64,000 nucleotides of DNA from Odobenus rosmarus divergens (Eukaryota > Chordata > Mammalia > Carnivora > Odobenidae): assembly GCF_000321225.1 (NCBI RefSeq), contig NW_004451409.1, positions 564,352-628,351 on the forward strand, given 5' to 3'. A program made the translations under genes and the position numbers. The stretch's first letter is position 1. Each line of letters opens with the position of its first letter. Shown here piece by piece: positions 49,223 to 64,000 of this stretch. The notes under the pieces were generated by a model, which was given only the letters and a program-made list of their open reading frames with translations, did no database searches and was not told the origin of the DNA.

Positions 49223-50395
49223 AAAACAGTGGTAAATTTGAGCCACTCAGTAAGACTGATTTTGCAAAAAAATACATCACTGTATTGTGAAGAATCTAAC
49301 CAAATGCTGGAGTCAGGTACACATGTATACATATACATATATGTGCATATGTATGATAAATAAAATTATTTATAGTACAGTGATAAATAATACACTATGC
49401 TTTGAACTTTATATACCTAAACAAGCTTTTTTCTCTTTAATAGTATAAAGATGAGAACAAGAAACTAATAAATGTGAGGAAAACATCACTAAAAATCAGT
49501 ATTTCTGAAGCAATAATGTTCTAGAAGTTTTAAAGCATTTCTGAGGCTCCAGTGATTTGATAGCTAGTAAAAATATGGAAAAGAGTAACTTGGCAGAGAC
49601 CAAGATTAGAGGCACACTGCCTAAATAATAGGCTACTCCAAATATAATTTCTAATTTCTATAATGAAAAAATTAAAACATTTTTTTGGCACACTTATATA
49701 GAAACTTTGAGAGCTACAAATAATGTTATATAGTAAGTAGTACATATAATTCACAAATTCTATAAAATATTAATCTAGAAATACTAATTTTTTCCTGTAC
49801 ATTTTATGACTTTTAAATTCTTTGTATCATCTTCAATAAATTTCATCTAATTCAAAGCACAGCATCTTAATTTCTGTCCCAAGATTTTTCAAATACACAA
49901 TTTTTCTCAATTCATGTATAATTCTTGTCATGGAAACTGTATTTCAAGCCACAACATTCATTTGCCCAACATCTGGACAGCTGTTTATTTCATTAGTCAG
50001 TCCTATAGGCATATGTTCATTATTTGTACAAGAACTTATACTGCTTCCTTTTGGTGATCTCTAAAAGGCCCAAGTTACATTGACATTCACAACCTGTAAA
50101 TATAAGGTTATATAGTCAGGAACAAATTTCTGCCATATGTTAAATTTCTTTGCCTTGACTTTTGATTGATTATATACAGTCAACTCCATAAACTAAGATT
50201 GCTTCAGACTAATGTGTCTCTTGGGTCTGATATTTGATTACAAGCCAATAAGTTAGCCTGTTCCTGTTTCTTGGATGTGGGCAGAAGACACAAGACTCCT
50301 GGATCAGAGACAAAGTGAGCAGCAAGCCTCTGCATATCTGTGGTAGTTCTCCTCCCTGACCAAGTCCGGTCAGGATGATATAAAAGCACATACAG

Positions 50396-50593
50396 GGGCG
50401 CCTGGGTGGCTCGGTCGTTAAGCGTCTGCCTTCGGCTCAGGTCATGATCCCAGGGTCCTGGGATCGAGCCCCGCATCGGGCTCCCTGCTCAGCGGGGAGC
50501 CTGCTTCTCCCTCTCCTACTCCCTCTGCTTCTGTTCCCTCTCTCGCTGTGTTTCTGTCAAATAAATAAATAAAATCTTTAAAAAAAAAAAAAG
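50396..50593 (+). mobile_element. CAN-SINE, plus strand
   Basis: The duplication GCACATACAG lies at 50386-50395 and 50594-50603. Near-consensus long body and AAATAAATAAATAAAATC tail. Confidence 0.93.
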
Positions 50594-52628
50594 GCACATA
50601 CAGTAGGTTGTGTTACAGGAGGGAGCAACAATGAACTTGAGAATCCATGAGTTTCATAGCAAGCTATAAGCAGGCCGTTCTTCGTCCTGAAAGGGACACT
50701 ACCTCTTCCCTTAAGGCTTTTCAATGCAAACCATGAGAAATGGCCTGGGTATATAGGGCAGTCAGTGCCTTGCATTCTTGGCACATTCGACAAGCTGTAT
50801 ATGAATGCAAAGGTTAACTTTCTCCCAAAAGTATTTTCCCCAAAACAATGCTTGTTATTTGAAATACAGTAATTGAGAGAGCACTCCCATGATATGAAAC
50901 TAAAAATTCAAGCAAAAGGTAACTCCTTAAGGGATGAGCTTCCTTTAATAAAGTATTGATTATCAAAATAAATATTTTAAATGGAGTCTTCTACAAATGA
51001 CTTCATCTACATTGGTATTTTGATGACAGTTTAGGCAAATGAGATCTCACAAATTATGTCAGGTACATGAAGCTTAAACTCTGTCTTACCCTGTCTCTTG
51101 GTAACAGTGCAAAGATGAAGACACAACTGCACTAAATAGAACTATACTTTTTGTTAGGTTAAAAATATCCCTTTTATTTTAAATACAGTGAAGTTATTAA
51201 ACAATCTCAGAGCAGAGATGTTTTATTATAGTCATCTAAGTTAATACAGTCATACATTGAAGCCAGAAAAAATTATGCTGAACCTAAAGTCAAAAATAGA
51301 CCCAGGTTAAACATACTGTGGATTCTGAACAGTAAGTAGAAATCAATGACTAATCCTAAAACTTTCAAGACCATAAAATACATACCATCAGTAGTAAAAA
51401 CCTATCAGACTATTCCACTCCCAAGTAATATAGGATTAACAATCGTTTATTATCTGTAGCAAACGTCTTTATGGTACTTATTGGCTTCCATAAGGAGTAT
51501 CATGAAAAGGCTTTAGAGGAAGATGTGATTCCTTTGAAATACTAGGCACGTTGGTAGTATGAAAGTGAAGTGTCTGGAGGAAATTGTGAAAACAGTGTTT
51601 TCACGTTCTCACAGGAGTCTAGGATTCAAAAAAGGTTTACAATCATCTATTTTAAAATCTGAGGACCTCTTTCCAGAGTCCAAAAATATTACATTATTAG
51701 TTAAGCCGAATATAAAATACAAGAAACCTCCCAAATGGAAAACAAACAAACAAGAAGAAAAATCTTTCAGTTACTTTTAAAAACACACATATTATTAGGC
51801 ATAGTCTCCCCACCTCAAAAAAAAACCAAAAAAGCCCAGCATTAGGCAAAATTATTTATGACAGCTAATGATATTTTACAACTACTAATAAAATTCTTAA
51901 CTTGCATAACATTTTAGATTTCTAGAGACTCAAATATTCAAAGTTGTCTTATAGAGATTAAGCTTATAAATAGTTTGCCTATTATGCCATATAGACTATA
52001 ATCTATTGACATTTTAAGCAAGCATGTTCTTGTGCTAAGTTGACCGAAAACACCCACCATTTTATAGTCACCAGCAATTTAACCATGCACTGAAAATAAA
52101 AATCCAAACATCTTCCTCCTCAACCACAGCTTATATTACACTTCAAAGCATAATACTATACAGCAGATAGATCCCTTAATCTGGTGGTTCACAAATTTAG
52201 CAGAGCATCTAAAGTCATCATCACCATCATCATAAAGCTACTGTGAATCTTACACAGTATTATTGCAATTGGCAGCATTTCTTTTAACAAGCACCTATAA
52301 CAGTGCCAGGCAAAACGCTCAGACTTTGTATACTCTATTAGTTAAAATAACTAATACTACTAAATACTTAAATACAGGACAGGTATTAGTCTCATTTTTC
52401 AAGGGAGGTAACTGATGATCAAAAGAAATAAGCTCCATTCCCAAGGCCACTAGTGCTGTTAATATTCTGGCCCAGGACTATGTGACTCCAGAACAGGGTT
52501 GCTGCACAACACAATTCCAGGGGTACTGCTTCCATGATGTCCAGCACTGGAACATGTTGTGGCCTTTTGATTGTACCTCCATGCCATTTGCTGTCCTTCA
52601 ATTTTTTGTTTAAATATTGGCACATATG

Positions 52629-52800
52629 GGGGCACCTGGGTGGATCAGTCGGTTAAGCATCTGCCTTCAGCGCAGGTCATGATCTCGTGGTCCTGCGATC
52701 GAGCCCCACCTCAGACTCCCTGATCAGTGAGGAGTCTGCTTCTCCCTCTCCTGCCCAGCCCTCCTCGTGCTCTTTCTCAAATAAATAAAATCTTTAAAAG
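52629..52800 (+). mobile_element. CAN-SINE, plus strand
   Basis: AAATATTGGCACATATG (52612-52628) and AAATATTGACACATATG (52801-52817) form the target duplication with one mismatch. Confidence 0.92.
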
Positions 52801-52984
52801 AAATATTGACACATATGTAACATTTGTTTTACTGAGATAAAGAACACCAACAAACCCTTCTTTTACATACTAACAAAAAAACTGTTAAACTGAACACTAC
52901 ATCCTGAAACAGTCATTAAAGAGGGAATCAACCTAAATAAAATCAGTCCTACTGCATTCTGTATGTCTAATTATGTTTAAAATA

Positions 52985-53160
52985 CACGATACAGGAGCTT
53001 CCAGGTTGGTGAACACATGGAGGTGCAGTGCAGGGAGAGTAGTGTACCTGGAGAGAGCATGAAGCTCCTTGCCCTTTCTCCATACCTTGCCTTGTGTATT
53101 TCTTCATCTGGCTGTTGGTTAGTATCCTTTATCATATCCTTTAATAAACTGGTATAGGTT
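52985..53160 (+). repeat. LTR-like 3' end with AATAAA
   Basis: 'AAGCTCCTTGCCCTTTCTCC', 'ATCTGGCTGTTGGTTAGTAT' and TTTAATAAACTGGTA (AATAAA at 53143-53148) look like the R/U5 part of an old mammalian LTR. It ends about 20 bp from the NBN exon 5 donor. Confidence 0.45.
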
Positions 53161-53180
53161 AAAAAAAAATACAGATATAC

Positions 53181-53284
53181 CTTTCAATTTGTGGAGGCTG
53201 TTTATTGGACTTAACTGCTTTAAGAAATTCAGTAAAATATTCTGGCTTTACAATCGGACGTCCACAAATGAGTGCGCATATCGT
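53181..53284 (-). CDS. NBN: NBN exon 5
   Basis: 104 nt, the same as human, with acceptor CAG ending at 53285 and donor GTATAT from 53180. It reads [20 protein letters not shown] and [14 protein letters not shown], linking the two BRCT domains. Confidence 0.95.
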
Positions 53285-56423
<3,139 letters not shown>

Positions 56424-56572
56424 CTGAATTTACTTTCAAACACTCCAAAAGTAACTCTATCCCCTGTCTTCAAAGCTTGGGAAAGGCCATTCTGCATTTT
56501 TTCCTCATTAACAAAGGTACCATACTTAGAATTATCTTTTATTGTCAATATAGGAGTCTCATCTGTTTGACT
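56424..56572 (-). CDS. NBN: NBN exon 3
   Basis: 149 nt, the same as human, with acceptor CAG ending at 56573 and donor GTAAGA from 56423. It reads [38 protein letters not shown] and ends GVFESKF: the second half of the FHA domain. Confidence 0.95.
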
Positions 56573-57814
<1,242 letters not shown>

Positions 57815-57982
57815 TTAAAAAAAAGAAAAAAGTAAACGTAGACACACACGATTATGTATACATAGGTACAGCAAATACATAAGGAAAATATTTTTATTTT
57901 GCTTTTAAATGTTAATAATCAACTTCATATAAATCAAACTTGTGATTTCTAGTAAAACCTCACTGAAAGATGCAAAAGATTA

Positions 57983-58170
57983 TTTTATTTTTTTAAGGAT
58001 TTTTTTTATTTTTTGACAGAGACACAACAAGAAAGGGAACACAAGCAGGGGGAGAGGGAGAACGGGCTTCCCACGGAGCGGGGAGCCCGATGCGGGGCTC
58101 AATCCCAGGACCCTGGGATCATGACCTGAGCCGAAGGCAGACGCTTAACGACTGAGTCACCCAGGCGCCC
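57983..58170 (-). mobile_element. CAN-SINE, minus strand
   Basis: The perfect duplication TGCAAAAGATTA lies at 57971-57982 and 58171-58182. The reverse head ends GAGTCACCCAGGCGCCC. Confidence 0.92.
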
Positions 58171-58237
58171 TGCAAAAGATTAAACAGATGGAAAGCTCTA
58201 GCATTTTCTAAAGTGAAAACAATACTGAAGTGTCAAA

Positions 58238-58462
58238 GGTGATTGGCTCAGTCTGTTAAGCGTCTGACTTTTGGTTTTGGCTCAGGTCATGATCTCCAGG
58301 TCATGAGACTGAGCCCCATGTTGGGCTCAGTGCTCAGTGGAGAGTCGGCTTGGGGTTCATATCTCTCCCTCTGCCTCCCATGCACGTGTCCACTGGCTCA
58401 CACATTTGCGTGCTCACTCGCACGCGCTCGCCCTCTTGCAAACAAATAAATTAAAAAAAAAA
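58238..58462 (+). mobile_element. CAN-SINE, plus strand, variant
   Basis: The duplication GAAGTGTCAA lies at 58228-58237 and 58463-58472. The head is eroded (starts AGGTGATTGGCTCAG) and the 3' part has an unusual 'CACTCGCACGCGCTCGCCC' stretch before the tail. Confidence 0.88.
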
Positions 58463-59759
58463 GAAGTGTCAATGCTTGCCCAAATTAACTTATACATTTT
58501 ATACATTACCAAACAAATCACAATACTATGTTTGGAACCCAATAAATAAGATTCAAAAATCCACTGGGAAAATAGAATGTAAAGAAACTGTAAAGAAAAA
58601 TCTGAAATTTACAGGAACTTCCCCTACAAGATGGTAAACTATGCCATAAAGCTATAGTAATTAAAATATATGGTACTGAATTTGGAGTAAACAACATAGG
58701 TCAATGCAAGCAAAGTTCAGACCTGATTTAAATGTATATTTTGGGGAATTTCGTTTTTATGTTAAAGGTAGCATCTCAAGTAAGTGAGAAAGTTTCGTTT
58801 CTAAAAAAAAATGTTGAAAATCACAAATTGTTGTGTAACAGCATATTTGTTGGAGATTAGTGGAGCTTAGTATGGGAGCCCATGAGTCCATCACTGGAGT
58901 AGTAGGGTAATTAGGGCATATAAACTAGACAAGCAGAAAGGCAAGTCATGTTTGGATCATATTTTGTTATTCAGAAACTCAGCCTAGAGTGGGGTGTTTC
59001 AAGGAAAAAAAATTGTACCTTGGTTTACTTACATTTTTCTTCTAGAGGAATGGGCCCATAGTGTCCGTTAGATTCTGAAAAGAGGTCACAATCTCCTAGA
59101 AGTTAAGAATGCTGGCCGCTGATGATAAAAGCATTTTCCCACTGTAATCTGCCTCTACAGGAACTGAGCGCCAGCCACAGACCACAACTGTTCCTGGAAA
59201 GGAACTGAATCCTGCTTCCCATCAACAGCTTATGTTCTACCTCCGCACTGCTCCAAGTCCACAGGAATGCCTGGATCTTAAGAGTCTTTTTACTCTTTAT
59301 TTTCCTAACCATTTGTTTGGTCCTCTTCATACACTGTTCGTAAATTTGGCTTCGAGGTAGATCTTTGGCCGATCAGAATAAACTCCCTGGGGGCAAGACC
59401 TAATCATAGGCTACACCTGCTTATCCACTAATAAGGACTTTGACTAGGCAATTAACAGGAGATAACCATCTGCCATTGATGCAAGTGCAGAACAGAAAAC
59501 AACAAAAAACCAAAAACCCCACTTTCTCAGTTCTGATGGCAAAAAAAAAAAAAGGGCTCTAAAACAAAACCGAAATTATGCCTTCCCTGTGGCTGCCATT
59601 TACCCAACTCATCTCTGTGTTTTTTCACAAAATCAAACAATGTGCTCCAAACAAAGTCATCTGTTGCCATAGTGCGTCTAGCCTGTGATAACTTATTCTA
59701 GGTGTTTGGCCAAAAGCTCGAACACTAGAGGCCACAACAGGTGGCCCGCCAAGACTCAA

Positions 59760-60290
59760 CTCGGCGGGGCCTGTAAGCCGCGTCAGCGTTGGTCTTGCCG
59801 GAGGCGCTGGTCCCAACCACCGAGAACCTGGCGGCAGGTCGCGTGACGGACGCCGCCGCCACTGATCCGCCCCGCGCCCGGGAAGACAACGCGGTCCCCA
59901 CACGCAGTCCTACGGTTCGCGTATCCCGTTTCCGCAGCCTCCCGGGGCGGGGACTAAGGCGGCGCCGGAAGGCGGAGAGAACAGGAACGGACCGAAAACA
60001 TCCCTCCTCAGACCCTCTGCCCAAGGCAATTGCTCCCGGGAAAACAGTCCCGGGGCATCTCCCTTCCGCCCTTACCTCGGGCCGGGCCCGCGGCGGGGAG
60101 CAGCTTCCACATGGGTCTCGGTCCTCTGAGTCTCGGCCCACTCGCGAAGGCGTAGCCGCAGCTGACCGACGTGCGCGGCCGCAGCTCCCGCAATCGGCGT
60201 GGGCTCCGGAACGTGCGCGCTCCCGGGAGTTGGGCCGCCTGGGAAGAGGAGGGAGGAGCAGGAGTGAGACGTGGGCTCCTGGTCGCCACC
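59760..60290 (-). promoter_or_regulatory. NBN: NBN CpG-island promoter and 5'UTR
   Basis: This GC-rich, CpG-dense block surrounds exon 1, in contrast to the AT-rich flanks. There is no TATA box near the expected start. Several long open frames here on both strands are a side effect of high GC. The transcription start is probably between about 60130 and 60250. No divergent gene is visible. Confidence 0.8.
60076..60112 (-). CDS. NBN: NBN exon 1 (coding part, start codon)
   Basis: ATG at 60112-60110 begins MWKLLPAAGPAR and ends after 37 coding nt, exactly as in human, at a GTAAGG donor from 60075. The split last codon joins exon 2. Confidence 0.96.
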
Positions 60291-60890
60291 TGGTGGTTAA
60301 GGAAAGGAAAAGCGCAGTCTGTATAGAAATGAGTTGTATTATGTATGAAGTACGGATCCCTTGGAAGGTGTCAACGAATATACGATGAATTACGTTTTCT
60401 GATTGTGAATGGAAATAATTTGTAAAACTAGCTACAAAGCAACGTAAGGAAATTTTCTAATTAAAGACATTAACATGCTAGCCAGTTATGTAATTTCATG
60501 CATTTGTGATTTCTAAAAAATTGCTGTTACTCCTTTGTATGCACCCTAATGATGGTGACAGTTATGATGAAGATAAAGATTTTACCCCAAGTCAGCTTAT
60601 TATTTTTGCTCTTCTCCAAGCCGAAATCAACTTCTCCCAACTTCTCTATTTCATAATGTTACCCCTCCATCTAATCTGGAGCTAAACACTGGGGAGTCTA
60701 TCCTTCCTTTTCATTTCTACTTGTACCAAACTGGTCCAAGCTCTTCTCTTAATACTCCAGGAGACCCCTAATCCTTCACCACCCATTCTACATCCTGTAC
60801 ATCACAAAGTAAACACCCTAGAGAATGCTTGTGATTGTATAACTTCTGGTTTTCTAAAGCATTTGTAACGAGAAGAAAAGTGTTGAAGCA
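60290..60890. other. Upstream of NBN, no gene
   Basis: AT-rich sequence; 60600-60860 has weak L2-like wording. Nothing else was recognised. Confidence 0.5.
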
Positions 60891-61625
60891 GTTTTAACAA
60901 TCTGTTATAAACATAGATGCAAAAGTCCTAAAAACGAAATTAGCAAATGGAATCATCCGAAGTCCTCAAAAAGAAATAAACCTAGAAATAAATCTATCAA
61001 AAGATGTGATACAAAGCATTACTGACTACAAAACATTGGCAGAAATTAAAATAAATCCTAAATAAATGCAGTTATACCATGTTTGTAGATCGTTAAGATG
61101 TCATTTCTCCCAAAACTGATCTATAAATTCAATGCAATTTCAATAATGTCCCAGAAGATTTTTTGAATGGAAATTGATAAGCAGATTCTAAAATATATAT
61201 GAAAATTCAAGGGCTGAGAATAGCCAAGGTAATTTCAAAAACCAAAGCTGGAGTACTTAAACTACCAGGTATTAAGATCTATTCTAAGGCTAAGGTTATT
61301 AAATCAGTGTCTTTTGGCACAAGGATAGAAAATAGGCAAATGGTCAAGAGAGACTAAAAAAGATCCACACATGTAAGGTAATTTGATTTTTTTTTCCTAC
61401 AGAACAATGTAGGAAAGTTGTTTTTTTGGAGGGAAGGGTTCAATGTATGATCCTGGGGATATGGATTAACAGAAGAAATAAAGGCTGCCCACCTACCTCA
61501 CACACATACAAAACATAAATTCCAGATGGATCATAAATCTAAATATGAAAGTAAAATAATAAATATTCTATAAGAAAACATGACTGAGAAATAGGCAAAT
61601 TTTTCTTAAATAGGACACAAAAAAT
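60890..61625 (+). repeat. Old LINE-1 ORF2 fragment
   Basis: 'AATGCAATTTCAATAATGTC', 'CAAAGCTGGAGTACTTAAAC' and 'CAGATGGATCATAAATCTAA' are L1 ORF2 text. Both ends are truncated and the frames broken. Confidence 0.75.
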
Positions 61626-63300
61626 ATGCTCTGGACCCCATAATTCTTAAATTTCACTGATTTGCTGGATCCCCAACCATTTGTAGGGATTTTCTTCTTA
61701 TTCTTCTGGAGTATACATGCTTCACCAAGTCCTCCAATCTTTGTTAATCTAACCTGATTAGGATAATGCCATCAATGTAGCAGACCAGTGTTGTGTTCTG
61801 TGAGATGTCCAAACATTTCAAATCTCTTAAGACTATATAATGACAGAGGGTGGAAGAGACAACGTAGCCCTAGGGGTACACTATAAATATTTTTCTATTA
61901 TTCATTCTAATTGAAAGCAAATACTTTCTAATTCTACTTTCTAATAAGGTTGGGAAAGAACACAATCATCATATTGATCACCTCAAGCTACCAGTTACCT
62001 GAGGTCATCTGGCTCTGCTCTTGTAAAGATACCACATGTGGTACAGTCCCTCTAATTGGGGTTATTACTTGGTTGAATTGCAGTAGTCTATTGTTTATTC
62101 TCCAGGAACTGTTGGGTCTTTGGAGGGACGTGTATGGTGAATTAAATGGAGATACGATGAGAACCAAAAGTGGCATTAATATCTACCATTCTCCTATATT
62201 GTTTTTTATTTAATATATTGACTGTGTAATTTCAGAGGCTCCCCTTTCCCACTTTGACAACTCTTATCCCATAGGCCAAGGAACTGATGTGGGTGTTATA
62301 CTACCTATCAAGTATGTCTGTTCCAATGATGCATTTAGGACTGGGGAAATGATCACCACATAGGCCCATGTGCTTAATGGACCCACTGTATGCCAGATCT
62401 GGGCAAAAACTCCATTCATTCATTATTTGGCTCCTTTAGACCTCTACTCTAATTGGGGACCATAAGAATACTCAGAGTCCCTAGGTGTCAATAATGATTG
62501 TGTCCAGCAATCTTCAAAATGTTTAGGCATTCTCTTTTCTTCAGTGTATGGTTTTCCAAGGGGATGGCCATAGGTGTCTTTGGGGAAGAATTGGGGGTGA
62601 GGTGGGGGTGGGAGAAGTCATTACCATACATTCTCACTACCGTGTTTCGGGGTCCTCCCTCCTTGCATTCCTGCCTCTCCTTCAGCCACTGGGCTCTGGA
62701 TTGATGAACTGGCTTAAGTCAGGAACCCGGGGAAGAGACTGAAACTTTTTATTGAGGCTCCTGCTCTCAACCTTGTGTTCATTCATCCTTGATTTTTTTT
62801 TTCATTGAGCACGCTCTTGTTGGCTAGCTTCTGTCTTTTCCCCCAGGGGTGCCATATTGTATTAATCATCTTTACAGCTCTCTCTAGGTCAAGACCGCTG
62901 AGTGCCACTCCAATTCTGCCACAGTTGCACCCTTCTGATGGTTAAGTGCTGCCACCTGGCCTCTATTGTTTCAGGATTCTATTATCCTTGTTGCTATCTT
63001 TGAACCTAGTTTGGTGATAGCATCTTTTATCATCAGCCATGACCCGCAGAGGAGAGCCACCATTGAGCTTCTCAGTGATGGGGTACCCCTCTCACCAGAA
63101 AATTCCTAGTCACTTTGACAAATGGAGCATCTGAATCAGAACTTTGTCATCTGGTGGAATTTCCAGCTTTACAGGGGATAGCCACTCTAGCATGCCCACT
63201 TGCCTGAGCATTTTGCTCCCCTGCTTCCACCCTCTGGCATGACAATTCTCCTTCTACTTCTCTCAGTGTCGGCCACCACTTTCTTCAAGCTTCTAAGAGC
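61626..63300 (-). mobile_element. Endogenous retrovirus pol remnant (ERVL-like), antisense
   Basis: On the minus strand, the reverse transcriptase active-site region is recognisable at 61768-61779 as a degenerate YIDG in place of YIDD. It is preceded by retroviral RT wording (CHYIVLRDLKCLD) at about 61812-61850. The higher-coordinate part to about 63300 is probably upstream internal sequence but is less certain. Stops and frameshifts are frequent and no LTR was seen. It is an ancient inactive copy. Confidence 0.6.
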
Positions 63301-64000
63301 CATCATGGAAGTACAATAGTCATGTTTTCCAGGATCCTTCCCAGGGCATTCATTCTTCTCTTCCTGATGAGTGCTCCCAAATTAATAAACCCTCCCTTAT
63401 CCAAATTCATTTTCCATTTGCCTCTTGTTCAGCAGCCTCAGAATACAGTCCCCAAAAGTACTGTCCTTGCTCCTGCTGGCACATGTTGATGGCCCTGCTG
63501 CTCCTTTACTGTAAATCCACTCTCTCCTCAGCAGGCCAAGTCCTTCCCCAGCTGGGTTACACTGTCCTAGCCCTTTATTTTTTGGTTGCCAGAAGGGAAG
63601 ATGGGACAATGTCAAAGTGTTAAAGGAAAATTTATCTGTTGCTTGGCAACAACATAGGTCTGATAATCAGAGCTTAGAAAAATTTTGAAGAAGGTAGCAA
63701 ATTGCTTACTATTCCATGCTCCCTGCTTCCTGTAGCTTACTGGCATCTGCTCTCACCCCCTGTTCTGTTGTAAACAAACCCTGCTCGATTTTTTTAAGTC
63801 TTCATGAAAACTTCCCTCTATGTTTTGCTTTATATTAAACATGGCTCTCACCCGAGATCGGTTTTTCTCTACTGGTTCTAGGATAGTTGCTCCAATACCT
63901 CTCCTATAGCTACTGACCAATAGGATATCCACCATACTGTTTGGTCAAGAGGATTACTCTTTCTCCCTAAACCTATACCTTAACTTTCCATTTCAGCATC
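63300..64000. other. End of window, unassigned
   Basis: No gene was recognised; it may be further decayed retroviral internal sequence. The next gene expected by synteny with human (DECR1) is not seen. Confidence 0.4.

Larger units (their letters stand above)
43125..53180 (-). other. NBN: NBN intron 5
   Basis: This 10-kb intron is repeat-rich: SINEs at 43637, 47347, 48451, 48805, 49025, 50396 and 52629; a three-layer L1/L1/SINE nest at 43970-46980; a CA run at 45693-45711; and an LTR-like 3' end at 52985-53160. 47540-48430, 49240-50380 and 50610-52610 appear unique, with nothing recognised. Confidence 0.8.

Noticed and set aside
59789..60388. 199-codon plus-strand frame and other frames at the NBN promoter
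   Set aside because: High GC with few stop codons makes long chance frames; arginine/proline-rich composition and overlap with NBN exon 1 indicate shadows.
60290..64000. Expected neighbour DECR1
   Set aside because: No exon resembling DECR1 was seen; in human it starts farther from NBN than this window reaches.

Overview
The window is a piece of a mammalian nuclear genome, almost certainly from an arctoid carnivoran (bear, seal or mustelid group). Two things show this. Genes have split exons with GT/AG boundaries, and about 22 copies of a tRNA-derived carnivoran SINE (CAN-SINE/SINEC) are scattered through introns. Their 'GGCGCCTGGGTGGCTCAG' head, long central part and (AAATA)n tail resemble the arctoid form rather than the shorter canid form. 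There is no bacterial, CRISPR or operon-like content.

Layout. 1-6850 is the 3' end of OSGIN2 on the + strand: the penultimate coding exon (2390-2481), the large last exon (5093-6119) and the 3'UTR. 6850-16500 is intergenic and mostly decayed LINE-1 sequence. 16500-60250 is the whole NBN (nibrin) gene on the - strand, with its CpG-island promoter and exon 1 at about 59800-60290. Fifteen coding exons can be placed at base resolution, giving an in-frame product of about 728 residues. 60290-64000 is upstream of NBN and holds an L1 fragment and an antisense endogenous-retrovirus pol remnant. The OSGIN2/NBN tail-to-tail order matches human 8q21.3.

Inside NBN intron 14 lies an intronless, polyadenylated retrocopy of cyclin A2 (CCNA2) on the same strand. 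Its N-terminus is broken, but codons equivalent to human residues 103-432, with the whole cyclin fold, remain open. The copy reaches upstream far enough to include the CDE/CHR cell-cycle element of the parent promoter.

Most notable observations: (1) a SINE and a 5' fragment of U4 snRNA joined into one unit inside a single target-site duplication, in the OSGIN2 intron; (2) the CCNA2 retrocopy with an open cyclin box and a retained CDE/CHR element; (3) apparent loss of the NBN exon equivalent to human exon 12, with the frame kept; (4) an unexplained coding-like segment in NBN intron 15 with splice acceptor, stop codon and poly(A) signal; (5) two SINEs inserted independently at the same target. 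I found no convincing new biological system beyond these. Family names are from memory of repeat and protein consensus sequences; no database search was run.
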